DNA of 64,000 nucleotides from Armatimonadota bacterium. GTDB taxonomy: Bacteria > Armatimonadota > Zipacnadia > JAUWAU01. Shown piece by piece: positions 24,830-32,387 of the stretch. Location of the stretch: the NCBI GenBank assembly GCA_030601885.1, contig JAUWAU010000036.1, forward strand, positions 1-64,000, written 5' to 3'. The position numbers and the translations under genes are program-made. Numbering within the stretch: the first letter of the stretch is position 1; every line of letters begins with the position of its first letter. Below the pieces are notes generated by a model. It saw only the letters and a list, made by a program, of their open reading frames with translations, was not told where the DNA came from and made no database searches.

Positions 24830-25043
24830 TGCATCCCCGCAGGGGTGTGTGCCAGGAACGTCGGGCTGGAAAGTCCCTGACCTCGATGCTACGGATCGAG
24901 TCGGGACGCCGACCGCCGGGCCAGGCGCCCGACCTACGCGTTGGTGCGCGTGGTTAGGCCGCCGGCACAGTGGCGACTCGCGTAGGCGGGCCATTCCTGG
25001 CCCGCCGGCCTCGGACAGCCGACGGCGGCGGCAAAAACGCCGC

Positions 25044-26327
25044 GTGTCGCCAGCCAGTGTGGCTCGCCGTTTCTTGGTCGTAGTCGCGGTCTTCGTGTGC
25101 TGCGGCTGCAGCGTCGAGCGCGTCGCCGAGCACGACAGCAACGTCACGATCCACTTCAGCATCTGGGGCACGCCGCAGCAGGTGCTCACGGAACAGGATG
25201 TGGTGGCCGACTTCGAAAAAGCGCATCCGGGCATCGACGTCGAGATCGTGCACATAGCGGCGCGCTACAACGACAAGATCCTGACCATGATGGCCGGCGG
25301 GCTGGCGCCGGACGTGATGATGGTCGAGATCACGCCATACCCGCAGTTCGCCGTCAAGGGGGCGCTGCTGGAGCTAACTGATTACATCGAGCGGGACGAG
25401 CTGGACATGGATGACTTCTATCCCCTCTCCGTGCGCGCGTTCAGCCACGACGGGCGACTGTACTGCCTCCCTCGCGATATCAGCGGGCAGGCGCTCTACT
25501 ATAACAAGTCCATGTTCGAGCAGGCCGGGCTGGCGTACCCGACCGAGGAGTGGACGTGGGAGGACTTTCGGGACGCGTGCGAGGTGCTCACCCGGGACAC
25601 CAATGGGGACGGGATCATCGATCAGTACGGGGCGCTTTTGACGTTGCCACATGCGCTGATCTGGTCCAGCGGCGGCGATTTCTTCGACGATCCGGCTCAC
25701 CCGACCCGGTGCACTCTGACGGAGCCCCTAGCGTTGGAGGGGATGCGGTGGTTTGCCCAGCTCTACGAGGACGGCATCGTGGTGCCGCCGGAGGTGCGCC
25801 AGGACGAGGGTTACTACCAGATGTTCGCCACGGGGCGCATCGGGATGTACTTCGACGGCCGTTGGCGAACGCCGGATTTCGTCGGCATCGACACCTTTGA
25901 CTGGGACGTGTGCATCGTGCCCCAGGGCCGGAAGGGCCGATTCACCCTCCACGGGGGCACGGCGTACGCCATCTCCGCCGAGACGCGCCACCCTGAGGAG
26001 GCGTGGCAGCTCGTTCGGTTCTATTGCTCGGCGCCCGGCGTGACGCGGGCCATCGAAAGCGGCCGCACAACGCCTGTGGTGAAATCCATCGCCCTCTCCC
26101 CGGTATTCCTCGACTGGCGTCCGCCGGAGAACATGATGGCCTTCGTAAAGACCATGGAGCACGGCCGGCGCCCGTCCTACTTCACGCGGAACGACGAAGT
26201 CACGACGGTGTTGGATACCGAGATCCAGCGGCTCACCATCGGCGAGGCCACGGCCGACGAGACGTGCGAGACGCTGAAGCGGGAGCTGGAGAAGATACTG
26301 GACGAGTGGGCAAGGGAGGGCGACTGA
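25044..26327 (+). CDS. ABC sugar-type solute-binding lipoprotein (orphan)
   Basis: Read from a GTG at 25044 (another GTG at 25059), the N-terminus RRFLVVVAVFVCCGCS is a lipoprotein signal with the lipobox Cys. The body is a family-1 extracellular sugar-binding protein: VTIHFSIWGTPQQV, DVVADFEKAHPGIDVEIVHI, MMAGGLAPDVMMVE, LPRDISGQALYYNKSMFEQA, TWEDFRDACEVLT, HGGTAYAISAETRHPEEAWQ. It would bind oligosaccharides outside the cytoplasmic membrane for an ABC importer. No permease or ATPase gene is adjacent, and a convergent gene follows, so partners must lie elsewhere. No clear ribosome site was seen; a REP-like palindrome (24982-25006) lies just upstream. Confidence 0.88.
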   Translation: MSPASVARRFLVVVAVFVCCGCSVERVAEHDSNVTIHFSIWGTPQQVLTEQDVVADFEKAHPGIDVEIVHIAARYNDKILTMMAGGLAPDVMMVEITPYPQFAVKGALLELTDYIERDELDMDDFYPLSVRAFSHDGRLYCLPRDISGQALYYNKSMFEQAGLAYPTEEWTWEDFRDACEVLTRDTNGDGIIDQYGALLTLPHALIWSSGGDFFDDPAHPTRCTLTEPLALEGMRWFAQLYEDGIVVPPEVRQDEGYYQMFATGRIGMYFDGRWRTPDFVGIDTFDWDVCIVPQGRKGRFTLHGGTAYAISAETRHPEEAWQLVRFYCSAPGVTRAIESGRTTPVVKSIALSPVFLDWRPPENMMAFVKTMEHGRRPSYFTRNDEVTTVLDTEIQRLTIGEATADETCETLKRELEKILDEWAREGD

Positions 26328-26339
26328 GGCTGAGTGCAG

Positions 26340-26379
26340 CCTGGGCTGCGCAGCGCTCGGAACGAGGGCGCAGCCCGGG
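26340..26379. terminator. bidirectional hairpin between convergent genes
   Basis: CCTGGGCTGCGC (26340-26351) pairs with GCGCAGCCCGGG (26368-26379), 12 bp with one G-U, loop of 16. It lies between the stops of the solute-binding protein (26327) and the minus-strand glycosidase (26414). No T-tract is evident, so it is a stem-only terminator or another palindrome-family member. Confidence 0.5.
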
Positions 26380-26413
26380 GGTCGGCGCAAGCTACCCGCG
26401 GCAGACGCAAATC

Positions 26414-27508
26414 CTATGCAGTCGCCTCTGCCACCCACGCCTTGTAGGCGGCCGTCGTCGGCCCGCCCTGCAGGTCAGCAAGGTACACCTCCACGTACCG
26501 GGCGCGGCACAGCTCCACGTTGGCGATCTCCTGCTCCGGCGGGCCCATGCGCTGCGGGCCGCCGAAGGGCACCTGGCCGGGCTTGAGCTGCTGGGGGCGG
26601 CGCACGGTACGATGCGCGAGCTGCTGGAAGCCGACCGGGTTGCCTGCTCTCCCGTCGTCCCGGATGGTGGCGATGTTGCGCTGGTAGAAGCGGGACGCAT
26701 CGATGCTGAACGTGGAGTAGTCCTGAGCGCCGCTGAGGCCGTTCATCATGGCCATGAAGCGCCCGCCGAGCGTCTCCCGCGCATACCGGTGGACGCGAAA
26801 GGCCGCTGTCGCCGGCTCATCCCCGGGGCGGCTGAAGCTCATGGCGAGCCGCTTGTCCGGCACGGCCTCGGCGTAGGCGTCAATGCAGGTCTTGTAGGCG
26901 GCGAAGAAGTTGTCGTCATCCCAGCCCAGCTCCTGCCAGCCCACCTTCATCTCCCTCGAGCGCGGCAGTGACATCTCGCCGTAGGGCCCCACCGGCCCGG
27001 TCATGGTGATGCCGACGACGTGCGGGTTCGCGTTGTACTTCTCCCCGAGGGCGCGGATGAAGCCCGTCCATTCTCTGAGCCAGACGGGGTCCCACGGCAG
27101 CGGTGCTTTGAGCGTCTGGCCGAAGTTGTGCTCCGTGGCGGCGCCGACCGTCCACTCGTAACTCTCCGCACCGGCCTCATACACCCACTCCGGCGTTCCC
27201 CGCGCGCCGCCCCAGAGGCGGATCGTGACGACCTTGCCCGCTGCGGCGGCCCTCGCTATCTCGCTGTCAATGCTGCGCCAGTCGTACTCGCCTTTGCGCG
27301 GCTCGAAGGTCCGCCAATGCCCTCGCAGCGCGGCGCCCGCGATCCAGTCGCTCTCCCAGACCCAGTCCGGCACCGGCTGGCGGGCATTGCCCAGCGCGAA
27401 GACGTGGCGTGCGTTCCAGTCGAAGGCTGCGGATGGGGTGTCGAGTCCCAGCATCAGAAAAAACGGCAGGGCCACCGGGGCGAGGTGTAAGCATCTTGTT
27501 GTGGGCAT
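26414..27508 (-). CDS. secreted TIM-barrel glycosidase-like protein
   Basis: A 364-aa product starting MPTTRCLHLAPVALPFFLML, a signal peptide ending before AFDWN; GGAGG lies 8 nt upstream of the ATG. RGHWRTFEPRKGEYDWRSID and GKVVTIRLWGGARGTPEWVY resemble the first strands of GH42/beta-galactosidase-type clan-A barrels, where the fold begins with W-x-x-x-EP-x-x-GxYxW. A later strand reads NPHVVGITMTGPVGPYGEMS. The usual N-E acid/base is not obvious; TMTGPVGPYGE provides a Glu in a similar place. It may be a catalytic or degenerate relative that acts on a galactoside-type glycan in the periplasm. Confidence 0.72.
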   Translation of the reverse strand: MPTTRCLHLAPVALPFFLMLGLDTPSAAFDWNARHVFALGNARQPVPDWVWESDWIAGAALRGHWRTFEPRKGEYDWRSIDSEIARAAAAGKVVTIRLWGGARGTPEWVYEAGAESYEWTVGAATEHNFGQTLKAPLPWDPVWLREWTGFIRALGEKYNANPHVVGITMTGPVGPYGEMSLPRSREMKVGWQELGWDDDNFFAAYKTCIDAYAEAVPDKRLAMSFSRPGDEPATAAFRVHRYARETLGGRFMAMMNGLSGAQDYSTFSIDASRFYQRNIATIRDDGRAGNPVGFQQLAHRTVRRPQQLKPGQVPFGGPQRMGPPEQEIANVELCRARYVEVYLADLQGGPTTAAYKAWVAEATA

Positions 27509-27686
27509 GTCGTCGTCCTCCGGGCGTGATGCGTATCTTCGCGGTCTGGCCGGCGGGGCCTGCAGCGTTGCGGTGATGCGCTCGGTGCGGGTGCAGGCAT
27601 CAGAGTATCGAAGGCGGAACGTGCGGTCCAATATCGAAGGCGACCCAGCGGGTGCACACGGAGGGCGCAACGCACAACGACAAAGG

Positions 27687-27736
27687 CACCCGGGCAAGCT
27701 GCCCGGGCTACAACGAAGCTGCCCGGGCTACAGTAG
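27687..27736. repeat. REP-like unit, two copies (GCCCGGGCTACA)
   Basis: CCCGGGCAAGCTGCCCGGG forms a hairpin and ends in CTACA; a second AAGCTGCCCGGGCTACA follows immediately. Located upstream of the arylsulfotransferase gene in the divergent gap. Member of a family seen at least ten times in this window. Confidence 0.75.
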
Positions 27737-27757
27737 TGGCTGTTCGGAGGTGAATGT

Positions 27758-28903
27758 ATGTCGAGTAGGATATCGCGTCGTCGGTTGCTGCGGGCCGCCG
27801 CGGGATCACTTGCGGGGATGGCGCTTGGCGCCGGGCGGGGCGCGGATGCACAGCCCAAGGCGCTCAAAGGAAGACCGAGTATGTTAGGACGACCGACGGG
27901 CCTCGTGCTGCATAAGCCGGCGAAGTGTTATCGCAGCTACACGCTGTTTGCGCCCGATCACGGCAGGCGTGTGTTCCTCGTGGCCATGGAGGGCAACATG
28001 GTCCACCAGTGGCGCGTGCCCGTGGTGCATTTCGCCATGCTCCTGCCGAACCACCACCTGCTGCACGATACCCGGTTCGACGAGGACACCCCGCGCGGCA
28101 TCCGCGAGAGCGACTGGGACGGCAACGAGGTGTGGTTCTACGAGTGCCTCTGGCACCACGATGCGCAGCGGCTCGAGAACGGCAACACGATCCTGCTGGC
28201 GCACGAGACGGTGAACAACCCGGCCGTGTACGCCGGCGGAGAGATCGAGAAGAACACGAAGATCATCGAGGTGACGCGGGAGAAGGAGCTCGTCTGGGAG
28301 TGGCACTCGGACCGGCACATCGAGGAGCTGAAGCGGCTCGTGGGAGTGAAGTTCCCGCGGCCGGACATGGACTGGACCCACAGCAACTCGGTGCAGGTGC
28401 TGCCGGAGACGCCCGCCGGCCAAAAAGACGCCCGCTTCAAGGCCGGCAATGTCATCATCAGTCACCGGAGAATCAGCACCATCGCCGTCATCGAGCGCGA
28501 GACGGGCGAGGTCGTGTGGGCGTGGGGCCCGGGTGAGATCGAGGCGCAGCACCAGGCGAACATGCTGCCCAACGGTCACATCCTGCTGTTCGACAACGGC
28601 CCGCGCCGCGGCTACTCGCGCGTCGTGGAGCTGGATCCGCTCACCGAGGAGATCGTCTGGGAGTTCAAGGACGACCCGCCGCCGCTCATGCACGCGAGGG
28701 CCCTCTCCGGCCAGCAGCGCCTCCCGAACGGCAACACCTTCATCTGCGCCGGCGGCATGGCGGATGGGCGGCTGCTCGAGGTCACGCCCGACCGCGAGGT
28801 GGTGTGGGACTTCCGCAACCCATGGGCCGACCGGGCCGATGGCCGGACGAAAGTGTACCGCGCGTACCGCTACGATCCGGAGTTCGTTGAGGTGATGCTG
28901 TAG
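27758..28903 (+). CDS. Tat-exported arylsulfotransferase-like (ASST) protein
   Basis: A 381-aa protein. MSSRISRRRLLRAAAGSLAG is a Tat signal. The mature part is a repeated-blade propeller with arylsulfotransferase-type motifs: GNMVHQWRVPV, LLPNHHLLHDTR, WHHDAQRLENGNTILLAHE, WTHSNSVQVLPE, NVIISHRRISTIAVIERETG, HQANMLPNGHILLFDNG and NGNTFICAGGMADGRLLEVT. These W-x-H and LPNG-N repeats are found in PF05935/PF14269 proteins, which move sulfate between aryl or phenolic acceptors, or have unknown roles in environmental bacteria. Its presence among sulfatases suggests a role in sulfate turnover on the periplasmic side (inference). Confidence 0.85.
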   Translation: MSSRISRRRLLRAAAGSLAGMALGAGRGADAQPKALKGRPSMLGRPTGLVLHKPAKCYRSYTLFAPDHGRRVFLVAMEGNMVHQWRVPVVHFAMLLPNHHLLHDTRFDEDTPRGIRESDWDGNEVWFYECLWHHDAQRLENGNTILLAHETVNNPAVYAGGEIEKNTKIIEVTREKELVWEWHSDRHIEELKRLVGVKFPRPDMDWTHSNSVQVLPETPAGQKDARFKAGNVIISHRRISTIAVIERETGEVVWAWGPGEIEAQHQANMLPNGHILLFDNGPRRGYSRVVELDPLTEEIVWEFKDDPPPLMHARALSGQQRLPNGNTFICAGGMADGRLLEVTPDREVVWDFRNPWADRADGRTKVYRAYRYDPEFVEVML

Positions 28904-28969
28904 TGCCGCTCGCATGGGTCGGCGCGCGGTCCACGTCGGTCACGGCTCAACATGGCCTCAGGCGACGCC

Positions 28970-29734
28970 CTACTTCCTCTCCCCCTGAATGCCGATGGTC
29001 ACGGTCTCGAAGGCTATGTCCTTGCCCGAGGCGGCGACGGCTTGCTCGGCAGCGGCCACGATGCCGAAGCAGCAGGGCACTTCCATGTGCAGCACGGTGA
29101 CGCTCTTTATGTCGGAGGCCTGCAGGATGGCCGTCAGCTTCTCGCGATAGAACTCGATGTCGTCCAGCTTCGGGCAGCCGATGACGAGAGCCTTGCCCTT
29201 GAGATAGTCGCGGTGGTAGTCGGCGTAGGCGAAGGGGACGCAGTCGGCGGTCACCAGCAGGTCGGCGCCCTGGAAGTACGGCGCGTTCGGCGGCACCAGC
29301 GAGAGCTGCACCGGCCACTGCGCCAGCATCGACGGACGGGGGCCAGAGCCATCGTCCTCATCGGCCTCCGTCGCGGGTCGCTGGAACTGCATCGCCATCG
29401 CGCCCGGGCAGCCGCCGTGGCCGTGCTCGGCGTGGGCCGCGTGGGCATCGTAGGGGCGACCCGTCGGGTCGCCCCTACCGGCGACCTCCATCCGGGCCTG
29501 CACGGCGGCTTCGTCGTACTCGTTGGCCTCGCGCTCCTCTATCGTGATCGCGCCCTGCGGACACTCGCCCAGGCAGTCGCCGAGGCCGTCACAGTACCGG
29601 TCAGACACCAGCCGGGCCTTGCCGTCGATCACCTCGATGGCGCCCTCGTGGCATGCCGGGACACACAGCCCGCAGCCGTCACACTTGGACTCGTCGATTC
29701 TGACGATCTTTCGCAATACCTTTGTTGTCGCCAT
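28970..29734 (-). CDS. ferredoxin-like iron-sulfur protein with extended C-terminal domain
   Basis: A 254-aa protein starting MATTKVLRKIVRIDESKCDG; AGAGGAG lies 8 nt before the ATG at 29734 (a second ATG is at 29740). Cys18-x2-Cys21-x2-Cys24-x3-Cys28 binds one 4Fe-4S cluster. The second motif, CDGLGDCLGECP, keeps three Cys but has Leu51 where the second is expected. The C-terminal half (LLVTADCVPFAYADYHRDYL, KALVIGCPKLDD, VLHMEVPCCFGI) has further Cys residues. It resembles the ferredoxins with a CoA/iron-sulfur-like tail used in anaerobic electron transfer. A perfect 29-bp palindrome lies in frame inside the gene (residues about 86-95, GRGDPTGRPY), in the linker between the two domains. Confidence 0.87.
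   Translation of the reverse strand: MATTKVLRKIVRIDESKCDGCGLCVPACHEGAIEVIDGKARLVSDRYCDGLGDCLGECPQGAITIEEREANEYDEAAVQARMEVAGRGDPTGRPYDAHAAHAEHGHGGCPGAMAMQFQRPATEADEDDGSGPRPSMLAQWPVQLSLVPPNAPYFQGADLLVTADCVPFAYADYHRDYLKGKALVIGCPKLDDIEFYREKLTAILQASDIKSVTVLHMEVPCCFGIVAAAEQAVAASGKDIAFETVTIGIQGERK
29450..29478. repeat. perfect palindrome inside the ferredoxin gene
   Basis: GTAGGGGCGACCC (29450-29462), loop GTC, GGGTCGCCCCTAC (29466-29478): 13-bp exact arms. It is translated in frame as RGDPTGRPY in the linker after the iron-sulfur domain, like the palindromic elements that insert into genes without breaking them. Confidence 0.9.
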
Positions 29735-29940
29735 CTTCATCACTCCTCTGGCGGGCTCGTGTCCCGCCTCTGAGATGGGCGCACCATGCTTACGATACCC
29801 TATGCACGCACGAGTCGCTTTGACGTAAGTCAAGGGGAACGGAAAAGAGGAGAGGCCGCGGTGATGCGCTAAACTGCCACTAGCGGCGATGCTCTGTCGT
29901 CGGGCGTTGGACGCACAAACACGAACCGGGAGCAAGAGCC

Positions 29941-30585
29941 ATGCGAGACCAGATGAGCATTCGTCGTATCTTGAGCCTCACGATCGCCGTTCTCCTCCTC
30001 GCCGCAGCCTCGGCCGCTGCACAGCGCGAGGGACGCAGAGATCGGAACGAATGGCAGCAGCCAGAGAGAGTAGTCAAGGAGCTGCACCTGAAGCCTGGCG
30101 ATGTCGTGGCCGACGTCGGCTGCGGGCGCGGCTACTTCCTGTTTCCCTTTGCCGAGGCGGTCGGCGACGAGGGCAAGGTCCTCGGCGTGGACATCGACCA
30201 GCGTGCGCTGGACGCCGCCGGCAAACGCGCGGAAGAGCAGGGCGTGAAAAACATCGAGCTCGTCCACTCCGAGCCAACCGACACGAAGCTCAAGCCCGGT
30301 TCAGTGGACGTGGCCTTCATCTGCATGGTGCTGCATCACGTGCCGAAAGAGCAACAGCAGCCGCTGCTGCAGAGCGTCGCCAGAGCGCTCAAGCCCGGCG
30401 GCTACCTCTATGTCATCGACGTGAAGGAGGGCGTCGAGACTCCCTTCCGCTGGCACGGCGAGCAGTTGCCGCGGGAAGAGCTGATCGAGAAGGCGACCGC
30501 AGCCGGGCTGGCGCTGGACGCGGACTTCTACTGCCTGCAGTACCAGTATTTCGTGCGGTTCGCAGCACCGGAGGCGAAGCCGTAA
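29941..30585 (+). CDS. signal-peptide-bearing class I SAM methyltransferase
   Basis: A 214-aa protein. MSIRRILSLTIAVLLLAAAS (from residue 5) is a signal peptide ending at AAAQREG. The mature part is a Rossmann methyltransferase: VVADVGCGRGYFLFPFAEAV (motif I), KVLGVDIDQRAL (acidic loop), SVDVAFICMVLHHVP (motif IV) and LKPGGYLYVIDVKE (motif V). Export of a SAM-dependent enzyme is odd, as the cofactor is cytoplasmic; the family nevertheless recurs with signal peptides in sulfatase-rich bacteria. Substrate unknown. It is divergent from the ferredoxin gene, with a gap of about 200 bp. Confidence 0.82.
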   Translation: MRDQMSIRRILSLTIAVLLLAAASAAAQREGRRDRNEWQQPERVVKELHLKPGDVVADVGCGRGYFLFPFAEAVGDEGKVLGVDIDQRALDAAGKRAEEQGVKNIELVHSEPTDTKLKPGSVDVAFICMVLHHVPKEQQQPLLQSVARALKPGGYLYVIDVKEGVETPFRWHGEQLPREELIEKATAAGLALDADFYCLQYQYFVRFAAPEAKP

Positions 30586-30608
30586 CGCTGCAACGCCGGG
30601 GCACTACG

Positions 30609-30660
30609 TGTAGCCTGGGCTGCTTGCCCAGGCCGCCCGGAGCAAGCTTCTCCGGCTACA
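30609..30660. repeat. two back-to-back REP-like hairpins overlapping a stop codon
   Basis: TGTAGCCTGGGCTGCTTGCC then CAGGC forms one stem (30609-30633), and CGGAGCAAGCTTCTCCG then GCTACA forms another (30638-30660). The second contributes the TAG stop (30658-30656) of the minus-strand amidohydrolase. Probably also acts as a terminator for both converging genes. Confidence 0.75.
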
Positions 30661-31924
30661 CTGCTTCTGCAGGAAGTCCATACAGCGCCACGGCGTTGTC
30701 GCGAAGCATTTGGTGCAGCAGGGACACGGCCGCCTCTTCGCTGAGGAAATCCCGCTCCACCTTCTGCGCCAGCACGTCCGCGATGCACGAGCGTGCCATC
30801 ACCAGGTGCCCGTAGATCATCTCGGGCCAGCGCACATCGGAGCCGAACCCGAGCAGCCGGTCGCCGGGCACGAGGTCAATCCACTCGCTGAGGCTCTGCC
30901 GGCTCCCCTCCATCGTGATGACGTACATCCAGGCCATGTTCAGCCACACGTTGGCGGAGTGCTTGGCGAGCATGCCGATGTGGCGGCTGAAGGGATAGCC
31001 CGCGTGGAAGAGGTCGAAGCGTGTGGAGCGGTTGGCGTGGATCAGCGGGATCAGGTGCAGTGGGTTGGACTCGGGCACGTTGCCCCAGTTGCCCTGGACT
31101 CCCGTATGTATCTGGAAGACCAAATCCAACTCGGACGCCACTTTGGCGAGGAAGAAGATGATGTGATCCTCGAGCTGCTTGCGCTCTGGCCAGGAGAGAC
31201 CCTCGCCGGCGAGCGCCCTCTCGAAGACGCGCGCGGCCACCGACTCGGGGACGTCCTCGGAGTGCAGCGTTCGGCGGTAGGCATGTGCGAGCTTGATGCC
31301 GACAGAGCCGCGCTGCTGGTACCTCTCGATCAGCTCGATGAGCCCGGCCTTCAGCCGCGACAGATCCGTCAGCGAGCGTTTCACGTGCTTCTCGAGTCCC
31401 TCCCGCGTGTCGGCATTGTAAAGCATGAGTGCCGACTCCATCCGAAGGGTGCAGGTGAAGTACTCGGGCTCCCAGTCCTCAAACCATGGCACGTTGCGCA
31501 CCTGCGTCTCCAGGTTGCACACGTCGTTCGTGACGTGCTCGTACCAGTTCGCCTCCGCCGTCCGCTCCACGATGCGTTCGTTCAGCGCCCGCCAATTGTC
31601 GTCCGTAAGCTCGTTGTCCTCGAAGTCGAACAGCTCGCGGTACGTGACGATGTTGTGCCGCCAGTAGGACATGTTGCGGCAGCGGTCGAGCACCGGCTTG
31701 AGCCGCTCCCAGCGCTCGTCGTCGGACTCGGCGCCCTCGTACAGCTTCGACGACGATTTGCCCGTGGCGTTCTGGATCTCCCGCTCGAAGTAGGCCATCA
31801 TCGTAAAGAGGCTGCGCTGGCGGATCTTGTAGTAGTCTCGCCGCAAGGCCGTGTGGGAATGGCAATCCACCGTGCGGATGGCTTTCATCTCGTCCAGCAG
31901 GCGTTCTCTGAGGCTGTTGCTCAT
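30656..31924 (-). CDS. amidohydrolase / uronate-isomerase-like TIM-barrel protein
   Basis: A 422-aa protein starting MSNSLRERLLDEMKAIRTVD, with GAGGGACC before the ATG. VDCHSHTALRRDYY carries the H-x-H first-strand metal site; DLVFQIHTGVQGNWG, FDLFHAGYPFSRHIG and LLGFGSDVRWPEM give the later His and Asp ligands. The overall order and length fit the glucuronate-isomerase/amidohydrolase-2 group that acts on uronic acids or related lactones. No signal peptide, so cytoplasmic. Its stop codon is provided by a REP-like palindrome. In a polysaccharide locus it may process the acidic monosaccharides released by the exported enzymes (inference). Confidence 0.82.
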   Translation of the reverse strand: MSNSLRERLLDEMKAIRTVDCHSHTALRRDYYKIRQRSLFTMMAYFEREIQNATGKSSSKLYEGAESDDERWERLKPVLDRCRNMSYWRHNIVTYRELFDFEDNELTDDNWRALNERIVERTAEANWYEHVTNDVCNLETQVRNVPWFEDWEPEYFTCTLRMESALMLYNADTREGLEKHVKRSLTDLSRLKAGLIELIERYQQRGSVGIKLAHAYRRTLHSEDVPESVAARVFERALAGEGLSWPERKQLEDHIIFFLAKVASELDLVFQIHTGVQGNWGNVPESNPLHLIPLIHANRSTRFDLFHAGYPFSRHIGMLAKHSANVWLNMAWMYVITMEGSRQSLSEWIDLVPGDRLLGFGSDVRWPEMIYGHLVMARSCIADVLAQKVERDFLSEEAAVSLLHQMLRDNAVALYGLPAEAV

Positions 31925-32387
31925 GGTGGTCCCTCGGTTTCTCAGGCGGACGTGTGGCACGGGTCGCCGACGCGCCAAAGCCGCTTTGGCGACGGCGCGT
32001 AGCTTGCTACCCGTGTGTCCTGGCTGCCGCTGCAAGCACGGCTTGATCCCATACGGGATGCCGCTTCAGACAGGCACAAGCAAGCCGTGGCACACGGTTG
32101 TTTCGCGAAGGACGTTGCGATGGCCTTCGCGAACAAGTGGCCCGCACAACGAACGGCGGCTTCGCTTCGGGGCAGGGATGTATCAATATGGGAACTGAAT
32201 GGCCGAGGTGGCACTGTAGGTGAGGGCCTGTACCTCGCCAATTCTTCCGGACGGCCTACCGCCTCACTCGAAGCATGGTCGCCGCCGACGCCCGCTCGCC
32301 GTCTTCGGTGCGGGCGGTGAGGCGGAGCAGGTGGGGAGGCGGTGAGGGGAGGCTGGCAACAATGGCGTCACTGAAGGAGTGCAACAA
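31925..32387. other. divergent intergenic region with several nested hairpins
   Basis: Contains CGCCAAAG/CTTTGGCG (31973-31991) nested in ACGGGT...ACCCGT (31959-32014), and TTGTTTCGCGAAGG (32098-32111) pairing with CCTTCGCGAACAA (32124-32136) with one bulged base. It should hold promoters for both flanking genes, but no clear -35/-10 pair was found. No coding frame is convincing. Confidence 0.55.
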
